Of a DNA stretch of 64,000 nt, positions 40,121 to 47,094 are shown in pieces. The stretch is taken from NCBI RefSeq assembly GCF_946480385.1, contig NZ_CAMLJP010000013.1, positions 8,399-72,398 on the forward strand, in the 5' to 3' direction. The stretch's first letter is position 1; each line of letters starts with the position of its first letter. The DNA comes from an uncultured Azospirillum sp. (GTDB taxonomy: Bacteria > Pseudomonadota > Alphaproteobacteria > Azospirillales > Azospirillaceae). A model generated the notes under the pieces. That model worked only from the letters and a program-made list of their open reading frames with translations, ran no database searches and was not told where the DNA came from. A program made the position numbers and the translations under genes.

Positions 40121-42280
40121 ATGCTGCTCCAGACCCGCATCATCCTGTTCGTGCTCGCCACCGTCACCATCGTGGCCGGCCTGCTTCTCGGTTTCGCCGC
40201 CCTGCGCGAGGACGCCGCCGACGAGCGCGCGCGCGAATTGGAACTGGCACGGCTCGAAACCTCCTGGCAGCTCGCCGTCTCCGGCGCCGTCGGACGCATC
40301 GACCAGGGCCTCGGCCGGCTGGCCGGTGACGCCGAGATCGCCCGCGCGGTGGAGGTGGAGGAGCGCGGCGCGCTCGACCGCCGGGTCGCCGCGCTCGGGA
40401 TTCTCGCCGCACCCACCACCGGCGGCATCACCGACGTCAACCTGCTGTCGAAGACGGGCGACCTGCTCTACAGCAGCGATCCGGCCTTCGATCCGGCGCC
40501 GCTGCTGAACCGTGGCGCGCTGGACGCCATCCTGTCCGGGCAGAAGCTGGCGCGCGGCGTCCGTCTGGTGGATGGCGAGCGTCTGGTTGTGGTGGCCGGC
40601 GTGCCGATCTATGCCGGGACCGGGGCCGGCGGCGGTGCGGGCAGCGGGGCCGGCGTCACCGGCGCCGCGGTGGCCGGCCTGGACTTCGTCGCCGCGCTCG
40701 ACGTGCTGCGGCGGACCACCGGCGGGCGCGTCTTCGCCGTCAACCGCAGCGGCGCGGCGCTGGATGGCGAGACCGATCCGCTGTGGCCGGCGGTCAGGCC
40801 GCTGGTCCGCCCGGCGGAGCGCAGCATCACCCATGTCGCCGACGGCGGGCGCCGCTACGCGCTGGCCAGCCTGCCGGTCGCCGACCTTGCCGGCGGGCGC
40901 GTCGCCACCGTGCTGATCGCCACCGACGTCACCCAGGCGGTGGAGGAACAGGCGCTGTGGTCGGTCGCCTATGTCGCGGCGGTCGGGCTGGTGCTGCTGG
41001 GCGCGCTGGGGCTGCTCTACGGCTTCCTGCGGCGGAACTTCTCCACGCTCGACGGGGCTGTGAAGGCGTTGCAGGACCTCTCGCACGGCCGCTCCATGGG
41101 CTATGTCGAGCTGCCGGCCGGCAATGACGAGATCGGCCGCATCGCCGGCGCGGTGGAGGTCTTCCGCGGCGTGATGCGCGAGATCGAGCGCAGCGCCGGC
41201 CAGCGCGAACGCCGCCTGCGCCGCCAGCAGCGCTTCATCCGCCGCCAGATGGAGGCGCTGGCCGTCACGCTGGAGGAGGATGCCCGCCAGACCCTGCTGG
41301 AGGAGCTTCGCCAGATCGAGGCGGAGACCCACGACGCCCAATCCTCGCAATCCAAGGGGGTCGGCGACGAGCTTGGCCTGCTGGCACTGGGCTTTTCCCG
41401 TCTGGCGACGCGGGTCAGCACCCAGCAGGTGCAGCTGACCCAGATGGTGCGCGATCTTCGCGAGGCCCTGGAGGACAAGCGCCGCCTCATCAGCCTGCAG
41501 CAGGAGCTGGAGATCGCCCGCACCATGCAGCTGACCATCCTGCCCCAGGTCTTCCCCGATCTGGCCGAGCTGGACATCGCGGCGCGCATGATCCCGGCCA
41601 AGGAGGTCGGCGGCGATTTCTACGATTTCTTCCCGATCTCCGAGCACAAGGTGGCGCTGGTCATCGCCGACGTGTCGGGCAAGGGCATCCCGGCCGCCTT
41701 CTTCATGCTGATTACCCGCACGATGCTGCGCGCCATCGCCGAATCCGGCGTCGGCCCGGCCGAGACGATGCGCCGGGTCAACAACCTGCTGGCGGCGGAG
41801 AACGAGCAGATGATGTTCGTCACCGTCTTCTATGGCGAGCTGGACCTGCGCACCGGCGTGCTGGCCTATTCCAACGGTGGCCACAACCCGCCGCTGCGCA
41901 TGACCGCATCCGGCGCGGTGAAGGAGCTGGAACGCACCCCCGGCATCGCACTGGCCGCCATGCCCGACATGCCCTTCGGCGAGAAGAGCCTCACGCTCGA
42001 CACCGGCGACATGGTCTTTCTGTTCACCGATGGCGTCACCGAGGCCTTCAATGGCGAGGAGGTGATGTACGGCGATCCCCGCCTTGCCGCCGCGGTCGCC
42101 GGCCAGTCCAGCGCGTCCGCCCGCGACGGGCTGGACGGGGTGCTGACCGACGTGGCCCGCTTCACCGCCGGCGCGCCGCAGTCCGACGACATCACCTGTC
42201 TCGTCCTGCGCTGGCGCGGCCGGGAGGATTCGTCCGTCGCACCGCGAATGCATCGTCCGGCGTCCGCCGACATGGTATAA
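40121..42280 (+). CDS. RsbU-like SpoIIE/PP2C phosphatase with sensor and HAMP
   Basis: The 719-residue protein has a membrane segment (7-28), a ~260-residue double-Cache-like extracytoplasmic domain (ITDVNLLSKTGDLLYSSDPAF), a second membrane segment (about 285-308), HAMP, a coiled coil, and a C-terminal PP2C/SpoIIE phosphatase. Phosphatase motifs are AKEVGGDFYDFF, IADVSGKGIPAAFFM, NGGHNPPLR, FLFTDGVTEAFN and SDDITCLVLR, with the metal-binding Asp residues intact. Such enzymes dephosphorylate STAS antagonists to release a sigma factor or other target. The STAS gene lies 34 bases downstream. It may also fill the missing PppA role; that is speculative. Confidence 0.94.
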   Translation: MLLQTRIILFVLATVTIVAGLLLGFAALREDAADERARELELARLETSWQLAVSGAVGRIDQGLGRLAGDAEIARAVEVEERGALDRRVAALGILAAPTTGGITDVNLLSKTGDLLYSSDPAFDPAPLLNRGALDAILSGQKLARGVRLVDGERLVVVAGVPIYAGTGAGGGAGSGAGVTGAAVAGLDFVAALDVLRRTTGGRVFAVNRSGAALDGETDPLWPAVRPLVRPAERSITHVADGGRRYALASLPVADLAGGRVATVLIATDVTQAVEEQALWSVAYVAAVGLVLLGALGLLYGFLRRNFSTLDGAVKALQDLSHGRSMGYVELPAGNDEIGRIAGAVEVFRGVMREIERSAGQRERRLRRQQRFIRRQMEALAVTLEEDARQTLLEELRQIEAETHDAQSSQSKGVGDELGLLALGFSRLATRVSTQQVQLTQMVRDLREALEDKRRLISLQQELEIARTMQLTILPQVFPDLAELDIAARMIPAKEVGGDFYDFFPISEHKVALVIADVSGKGIPAAFFMLITRTMLRAIAESGVGPAETMRRVNNLLAAENEQMMFVTVFYGELDLRTGVLAYSNGGHNPPLRMTASGAVKELERTPGIALAAMPDMPFGEKSLTLDTGDMVFLFTDGVTEAFNGEEVMYGDPRLAAAVAGQSSASARDGLDGVLTDVARFTAGAPQSDDITCLVLRWRGREDSSVAPRMHRPASADMV

Positions 42281-42314
42281 GCACGAACGTGGTAAGACGA
42301 GGCGAGGGCAGGGT

Positions 42315-42653
42315 ATGAACATCACCGAACAGTCGGTCAACGGCGTCACCGTTCTGCGGGCGGAGGGTCGGATCGACAGCGGCAATGCCGGCGAATTCGA
42401 AGCGGCTCTGCTGTCCGCCATCGGCCCCGAAGGGACGCGGCTTGTTGTCGATATGGCCCAGCTTTCCTACATCAGTTCCGCCGGGCTTCGTTGCCTGCTG
42501 GTCGCCGCGAAGGCGGCACGGACGAAGCGCGGCTCGATTGCCCTTTCGGCCATGGCGCCGCACATCCGCGAGGTGTTCGACGTCAGCGGCTTCTCGTCCC
42601 TGTTCGAAATCCACGCCGACGCGTCTGCGGCGGTCGCGGCTCTCGGCGGGTGA
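42315..42653 (+). CDS. STAS-domain anti-sigma factor antagonist (RsbV-like)
   Basis: The 112-residue protein is one STAS domain: VTVLRAEGRIDSGNAGEFEAAL, LVVDMAQLSYISSAGLRCLLVAAK and IREVFDVSGFSSLFEIH. The SSAG motif (Ser54/Ser55) holds the serine phosphorylated by RsbW-type kinases and dephosphorylated by SpoIIE phosphatases. It follows the phosphatase gene by 34 bases. The most likely kinase in the window is the RsbW-like ATPase at 1.8-2.2 kb. Confidence 0.94.
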   Translation: MNITEQSVNGVTVLRAEGRIDSGNAGEFEAALLSAIGPEGTRLVVDMAQLSYISSAGLRCLLVAAKAARTKRGSIALSAMAPHIREVFDVSGFSSLFEIHADASAAVAALGG

Positions 42654-42703
42654 GGGGATAGGGGGCAGGCCTCCGCCGGCCGTCGCCGGCTTTTCGATAA
42701 GGC

Positions 42704-42720
42704 GGTTCCCAAAAGGAACC
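42704..42720 (+). promoter_or_regulatory. Hairpin overlapping a ribosome binding site
   Basis: GGTTCC-N5-GGAACC is a perfect 6-bp stem ending 6 bases before ATG 42727. Its right arm contains the AAGGA Shine-Dalgarno of the receiver gene, so folding would hide the site. It may lower or control translation of the receiver relative to the STAS gene upstream. Confidence 0.45.
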
Positions 42721-42726
42721 GGGTGT

Positions 42727-43128
42727 ATGATGGGAAGTGCCATTCGGCCCAACATCCTGGTCGTCGAGGATTCTCCGGCCGTCCGCCTGTCCGTCGCCGG
42801 CTATCTGGAAGGGCGCGGCTTCGAGGTGACCGAGGCGGAGAACGGACGCGCGGCCATCCGCGCGCTCGACCGCCGCAGCTTCGACCTGATCGTCACCGAC
42901 GTGCTGATGCCCGAAGTCGACGGAATCGAACTCATCAAGGCCGCGCGCAACGCCCAGCCCGACGTGAAGATCCTCGCCATGTCCGGCGGAGCGCCCAACA
43001 TGCCGGCAGGCTATCTCTTGAAGATGACGCGCATGTTCAATGCGGATGAGATCATCTACAAGCCCTTCCTCAATGAAGAGTTGGGGGCCGCGGTTGCCCG
43101 TCTGCTCGACCAGCCGCTGCCAAATTAA
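42727..43128 (+). CDS. Single-domain CheY-like response regulator
   Basis: The 133-residue protein is a lone receiver: acidic pair Glu14-Asp15 (LVVEDS), phosphoacceptor Asp58 (IVTDVLMPEVDG), Ser in LAMSGG and Lys in IIYKPF. The product begins MMGSAIRP, so ATG 42727 or 42730 can serve. No output domain. It lies 73 bases after the STAS gene and closes the signalling block; no histidine kinase is adjacent, so its phosphate donor is unknown. It may act on the phosphatase or on motility or secretion parts. Confidence 0.93.
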   Translation: MMGSAIRPNILVVEDSPAVRLSVAGYLEGRGFEVTEAENGRAAIRALDRRSFDLIVTDVLMPEVDGIELIKAARNAQPDVKILAMSGGAPNMPAGYLLKMTRMFNADEIIYKPFLNEELGAAVARLLDQPLPN

Positions 43129-43170
43129 GCAGATCCAGGCGCCTGCCCAATAATAGGGCGCAAAAGAAAA

Positions 43171-43199
43171 CGGCTTCGGTGCATGAAGCGCCGAAGCCG
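43171..43199. terminator. Hairpin after the signalling block, possible terminator
   Basis: CGGCTTCGG (43171-43179) and CCGAAGCCG (43191-43199) form a perfect 9-bp stem with an 11-base loop, 42 bases after the receiver stop. The A-rich AAAAGAAAA tract is on its left, so it has rho-independent form on the minus strand and only a bare hairpin on the plus strand. It likely marks the operon end. Confidence 0.45.
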
Positions 43200-43287
43200 C
43201 AAGTGATGCGTGGAACCAACCGCTCTCCACCACGCAAGTGCCGTGCCAGAACTCCCGGGATGGTCGGGGGCCAGCCGCTGAAAATCC

Positions 43288-43312
43288 GGAACGCCGTTTG
43301 TCCGCTCCTGTT
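43288..43312 (+). promoter_or_regulatory. EcfG-type promoter candidate for the BON gene
   Basis: GGAAC at 43288-43292 is followed after 16 bases by TGTT (43309-43312). This fits the alphaproteobacterial general-stress sigma pattern (GGAAC, N16-17, then CGTT) except for one base. The predicted start lies about 75 bases before the BON/SWFGD gene, whose product type is usually stress-induced. Confidence 0.45.
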
Positions 43313-43396
43313 GTTCGGGGAAGGACGGGCGCGCCCACGCCTTACGTGGTGCGAAGCCCGCATTCCAAGAACCCGGAAATGAGGGAGCCGACCACG

Positions 43397-44941
43397 ATGG
43401 CGCAGTACGAGAATCGGTGGCGGGGCGAAGGCCGCGACTGGCGCGACGACGACCGGGAGCCGAACCGGCATCGCGACTGGGGCGAGGGGCCGCAGCGCGC
43501 CGGCGTCTATGGCCAGGACGACGACCGCCGTCACGAAAGCATGTATCGCCCGCAGGCCCATCGTCACCAGGACGACCAGAGCCGCAACTACCGCGACGCC
43601 AGTTATGGCGGGCGCGTCGGCAACGAATCCGGCGGCTACGGCCGCGAGACCTATTCCGACAGCGACGACCGCCGCGGCGACAATTCCCGCGAAATGGAGC
43701 GGGTCTATGACCGCAACTTCGGCGGCGGCCGGGACATGAGCCGCGGCGGCTACGGCGGCGGCTATGGCGGGCGCTCCGGCAGCAGCGGGTATGGCGGCTA
43801 TGCCGGCGCCGGCAATGCCGGAACCGAGGGCAACTATACCAGCCGCGACATCGGCAGCGCCGATTACCGCGACCGCGATTACGGCGTGCGTCCCTATGGC
43901 GAGGTGCGTGGCCGCGGGTCGCTCGGCTATGGCGGCCGGGAGTATGGCGAGCGCGATTACGGCACCCGGGATTATGGCTCGCGCGGCTATGGCTCCCAAA
44001 GCGGCTATGGCGGCGGCTACGAATCCGGCCGTGACCGGGGCGATTGGGAGCGTGGCGACTGGAGCCGGCGCGATTTCGGCGGCAGTTCCTCCACCAGCTA
44101 TGGAGGAGGCTACGAGCGCGACGGCGACCGCAACCGCTCCTGGGGTGAGGACCGTGGCAGCATGTTCCGCGGCGGGGAAAGCCGCGGCGATTATGGCGGC
44201 GGCTATGCCGACGACCGCTACGACCGCTACGAGCGTCGGGGCGACGACCGCGGCCGGAACCGTGACCGCGGCTTCTGGGAACAGGCCGGCGACGAGATCG
44301 CCTCCTGGTTTGGCGACGACGATGCCGAGCGGCGGCGCCGCGAGGACGAACGCCGGGCCGCCCAGCATAGAGGTCGCGGCCCGCGCGGCTACAGCCGCTC
44401 CGACGAGCGGGTGCGCGAGGATGTCAGCGACCGCCTGACCGACGACGCCTACATAGACGCCTCCGACATCGAGGTGACGGTCAGCGGCGGCGAGGTGACG
44501 CTGACCGGCATGGTCCCCGACCGCCACACCAAGCGCCGGGCCGAGGACGTCGCCGAATCGGTGTCCGGCGTCTCCCATGTGCAGAACAACCTGCGCGTCC
44601 GCAGCCAGACCGGAAACCAGAGCGGCACCGGCTGGGGCAGCTCCACCGGCGCCGGCGCCTCCGCCATGGCGACCGTGGGCGGCGGCACCACCTCCACGTC
44701 GATGTCCGGGACGACCGGCGGCCATCAGGGCTCCGACACCACCGCCGCCGGCAGCGCCGCCGGGCTCGGTGCGGGCACCGGCGCCAACATCGGTTCGTCT
44801 TCGCCCTCCAGCACGGGGACCGGCGCCGGCACCAGCGGCGGTCCGGCCGGCGCCTCGGCGGGCACCGGATCGATGACCGGCTCCACCACCGGCGTGACCG
44901 GCTCCACCGGCACCGGCCGCTCGCCCTCCACGCGGAGCTGA
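43397..44941 (+). CDS. BON-domain protein with Gly/Tyr/Arg-rich N-terminus
   Basis: ATG 43397 follows GAGGGAG by about 10 bases; an in-frame ATG at 43379 is less well placed. Of 514 residues, the first ~290 are low-complexity (RDYG, GGYG, SRGYG type; rich in Gly, Tyr, Arg, Asp, Ser). Then comes the SWFGD motif (DRGFWEQAGDEIASWFGDDDAERRR), a BON domain (VREDVSDRLTDDAYIDASDIEVTVSGGEVTLTGMVPDRHTKRRAEDVAESVSGVSHVQNNLRV), and a Gly/Ser/Thr-rich tail. No signal peptide. SWFGD-BON proteins are usually stress-related; the low-complexity part resembles condensate-forming or nucleic-acid-binding segments, which is inference. Confidence 0.9.
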   Translation: MAQYENRWRGEGRDWRDDDREPNRHRDWGEGPQRAGVYGQDDDRRHESMYRPQAHRHQDDQSRNYRDASYGGRVGNESGGYGRETYSDSDDRRGDNSREMERVYDRNFGGGRDMSRGGYGGGYGGRSGSSGYGGYAGAGNAGTEGNYTSRDIGSADYRDRDYGVRPYGEVRGRGSLGYGGREYGERDYGTRDYGSRGYGSQSGYGGGYESGRDRGDWERGDWSRRDFGGSSSTSYGGGYERDGDRNRSWGEDRGSMFRGGESRGDYGGGYADDRYDRYERRGDDRGRNRDRGFWEQAGDEIASWFGDDDAERRRREDERRAAQHRGRGPRGYSRSDERVREDVSDRLTDDAYIDASDIEVTVSGGEVTLTGMVPDRHTKRRAEDVAESVSGVSHVQNNLRVRSQTGNQSGTGWGSSTGAGASAMATVGGGTTSTSMSGTTGGHQGSDTTAAGSAAGLGAGTGANIGSSSPSSTGTGAGTSGGPAGASAGTGSMTGSTTGVTGSTGTGRSPSTRS

Positions 44942-44968
44942 CCGGCAGGCATCCCGTTCCGATGCAAG

Positions 44969-45029
44969 GGCGCGAAGCCCGGCCTCCCAGGCATCTCCGC
45001 CTGGGCGGGTCGGGCTTCGCGCCTTTTTT
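44969..45029 (+). terminator. Strong intrinsic terminator of the BON gene
   Basis: GGCGCGAAGCCCG (44969-44981) pairs perfectly with CGGGCTTCGCGCC (45011-45023), and TTTTTT (45024-45029) follows directly. An inner CCCAGGC/GCCTGGG pairing extends the structure. It lies 27 bases after the stop codon. Confidence 0.92.
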
Positions 45030-45130
45030 CGTGAGGGATCGGCGCCTGCCGCGGTGACGCTGTCAGCCCCTTGCCGGGCAAGGGTTTTCGGCAGATGACG
45101 CGGAATTCATTTTTCTTGGAGACTGGTTCC

Positions 45131-45158
45131 TTGACACTCTAAGGATCTCGACTATCGT
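45131..45158 (+). promoter_or_regulatory. Sigma-70-type promoter candidate for the TetR-RND operon
   Basis: TTGACA (45131-45136), a 16-base spacer and TATCGT (45153-45158) form a good housekeeping-type promoter 28 bases before the regulator start. A TetR product commonly represses its own promoter; no clear long palindrome is seen, so the operator is not placed. Confidence 0.5.
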
Positions 45159-45186
45159 CAGTTTTTGAAACCCGTGAGTTCCATTC

Positions 45187-45795
45187 ATGCCTCTTGATGC
45201 GGAAGAGATACCTGACTGGCGCGCTCGGCGGCGCGAGGTGATCCTCAACGCCGCGGCGGAGCTGTTTGCCGGCCGCGATTACGCCTCCGTCCAGGTTGAG
45301 GAGGTGGCGAAGCGTGCCGGCGTGGGCAAGGCCACGCTCTACCGTTACTTCCCCTCCAAGGAAGAGCTGTATCTGGAATCGCTCGAACGGGCGCTGGGTG
45401 GGCTGGAGCACAAGCTGAACGTCGAACTGGCGCCGCAGCAGGTTCCCGCTTCCGTCCGCCTTTCGGCGATGGTCTCCGCCCTGGTGAACACGCTGAGCGA
45501 GCAGTTGCAGACGTTGAAGCTGCTGGGCGGCGACCAGTCCGATCTGGCCGACCGCACCCGCCGCATCCTGCGCCGCCGCAGCCAGCGCAGCGCGACGGCC
45601 CTGCAGCAGGTCCTGGCCGAAGGCATGCAGTCCGGCGAATTCCGCAAGATCGACCTGGAAATTGTGCCTCTGCTGATCATCGGCATGGTCCGTGGCGGGA
45701 TCATGCAGGTGGACGACCGCCCGCGCGAGGCGCTGGAGCGCTCCGTCATCGATTTTCTCATGTCCGGCATAACCAACCTGCCCCCCTTCATATAA
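45187..45795 (+). CDS. TetR/AcrR-family regulator of RND efflux operon
   Basis: The 202-residue protein has an N-terminal TetR helix-turn-helix (about 10-60): RREVILNAAAELFAGRDYASVQVEEVAKRAGVGKATLYRYFPSKEELY. The C-terminal ligand-binding half is all-helical. The gene leads a likely operon with the adaptor gene 42 bases downstream and the pump gene after it. It probably represses the pump until an inducer binds; inducer unknown. Confidence 0.93.
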   Translation: MPLDAEEIPDWRARRREVILNAAAELFAGRDYASVQVEEVAKRAGVGKATLYRYFPSKEELYLESLERALGGLEHKLNVELAPQQVPASVRLSAMVSALVNTLSEQLQTLKLLGGDQSDLADRTRRILRRRSQRSATALQQVLAEGMQSGEFRKIDLEIVPLLIIGMVRGGIMQVDDRPREALERSVIDFLMSGITNLPPFI

Positions 45796-45837
45796 GCGTT
45801 TGCCGGCCAAAGGCTCCGGCGTCTGGAGTCCCATCCG

Positions 45838-47094
45838 ATGAGACGGTTTTTCCTGGTCCTGCTGATCGCCGCGCTGATCGGCGGCGGCGGGTACTACTGG
45901 TATGCCTCCCACAATGCCGGGGCAGGCGGGCATACCGCGGCGGCGAACGGGGCGAAGTCCCAGGCGCAGTCCTCCCCCCGCACCGTGCCGGTGGTCACCC
46001 AAACGGTGGCCGTGCAGGCGGTGCCGGAACAGATCGTCACCATCGGCAGCGTCCAGCCCATCGCCGCCATCGCCATCAAGGCCCGCGTCGACAGCGTGGT
46101 GGAGACGGTGAACTTCACCGAAGGGCAGGAGGTGAAGGCCGGCGATACGCTGTTCACGCTCGACAGCCGCTCGCTCGACGCCCAACTGCGCCAGGCCCAG
46201 GCCAATCTGGAACGCGACCGCGCCAATTTGGACAAGGCGAGAGGCGACGTGAAGCGCTATGGCGAGCTGGTGCGCACCAGCGCCATCTCCCGCACCACCT
46301 ACGACGCCGCCGTCGCCACCGCCGACGCGCTGGAAGGCACGGTGAAGGCTGACCTTGCGGCGATCGAGGCGGCGAAGGTGTCGCTCAGCTTCACCCGCAT
46401 CACCGCGCCGATGGACGGCCGCACCGGTACGATCACTGCGAAGGTCGGCACCATGGTCCGCGCCGCCGACGCCAACCCGCTGGTCACCCTGACCCAGCTG
46501 CGCCCGATCAACGTCGCCTTCAACGTTCCGGAAAAGCATCTGCCGGCGATCCGCGCCGCGATGGCTGCCGGCTCGCTTCCCGTCACCGCCAGCATCGCCG
46601 GGGGACATGGCGAGAAGGCGGAGGGCAAGCTGTCCTTCGTCGACAGCCAGGTCGACCAGCAGACCGGCACCATCCTGGTGAAGGGCGAGTTTCCGAACGC
46701 CGACACCCGGCTGTGGCCGGGCCAGTTCGTCGACACCGTCCTGACCCTGCGGGTCGAGCCGGACGCGCTGACCATCCCCGATCTGGCGGTGCAGACCGGC
46801 CAGAAGGGCCGCTTCGTCTATGTCGTCAAGCCCGACGAGACGGTGGAGGTCCGCCCGGTCACCATCGAGCGCAGCCACGCCGGCCTCAGCGTCGTCGCCT
46901 CCGGCCTGCAGGCCGGGGAGCGGGTGGTGGTCGATGGCCAGTCCCGCCTGTTCCCCGGTGCCAAGATCAGCGAACGCGCCGGCAAGCCGGCCGCTCCCCC
47001 GCCCGGCGAGACGGCGGAAGGCGGCCGGCGGCAGGGCTCCGCGGCACATGACGCGGCCGGCACCCGGACGCAGACCGCCGGGGGTGCGACGTGA
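45838..47094 (+). CDS. RND efflux periplasmic adaptor (membrane fusion protein)
   Basis: The 418-residue protein has an N-terminal membrane anchor (MRRFFLVLLIAALIGGGGYYW), a lipoyl/barrel-sandwich half (AIKARVDSVVETVNFTEGQEVKAGDTLFTLD), a helical hairpin (QLRQAQANLERDRANLDKARGDVKRYGELVR), and β-barrel blocks (TRITAPMDGRTGTITAKVGTMV; PGQFVDTVLTLR). It resembles MdtA/AcrA-type adaptors linking the pump to an outer-membrane channel. The stop overlaps the pump start by 4 bases. No TolC-like gene is in the window, so a shared channel encoded elsewhere is likely. Confidence 0.95.
   Translation: MRRFFLVLLIAALIGGGGYYWYASHNAGAGGHTAAANGAKSQAQSSPRTVPVVTQTVAVQAVPEQIVTIGSVQPIAAIAIKARVDSVVETVNFTEGQEVKAGDTLFTLDSRSLDAQLRQAQANLERDRANLDKARGDVKRYGELVRTSAISRTTYDAAVATADALEGTVKADLAAIEAAKVSLSFTRITAPMDGRTGTITAKVGTMVRAADANPLVTLTQLRPINVAFNVPEKHLPAIRAAMAAGSLPVTASIAGGHGEKAEGKLSFVDSQVDQQTGTILVKGEFPNADTRLWPGQFVDTVLTLRVEPDALTIPDLAVQTGQKGRFVYVVKPDETVEVRPVTIERSHAGLSVVASGLQAGERVVVDGQSRLFPGAKISERAGKPAAPPPGETAEGGRRQGSAAHDAAGTRTQTAGGAT

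Noticed and set aside
38393..42421. A 1342-codon minus-strand open frame opposite sensors C and D, the SpoIIE phosphatase and STAS gene
   Set aside because: The composition is typical of a shadow frame (His, Gln, Arg, Gly repeats), with no ribosome site; the plus-strand genes have clear domains.
42715..42719. GGAAC before the lone receiver gene as an EcfG promoter
   Set aside because: A promoter there would start transcription inside the gene; the motif is part of the hairpin over the ribosome site.
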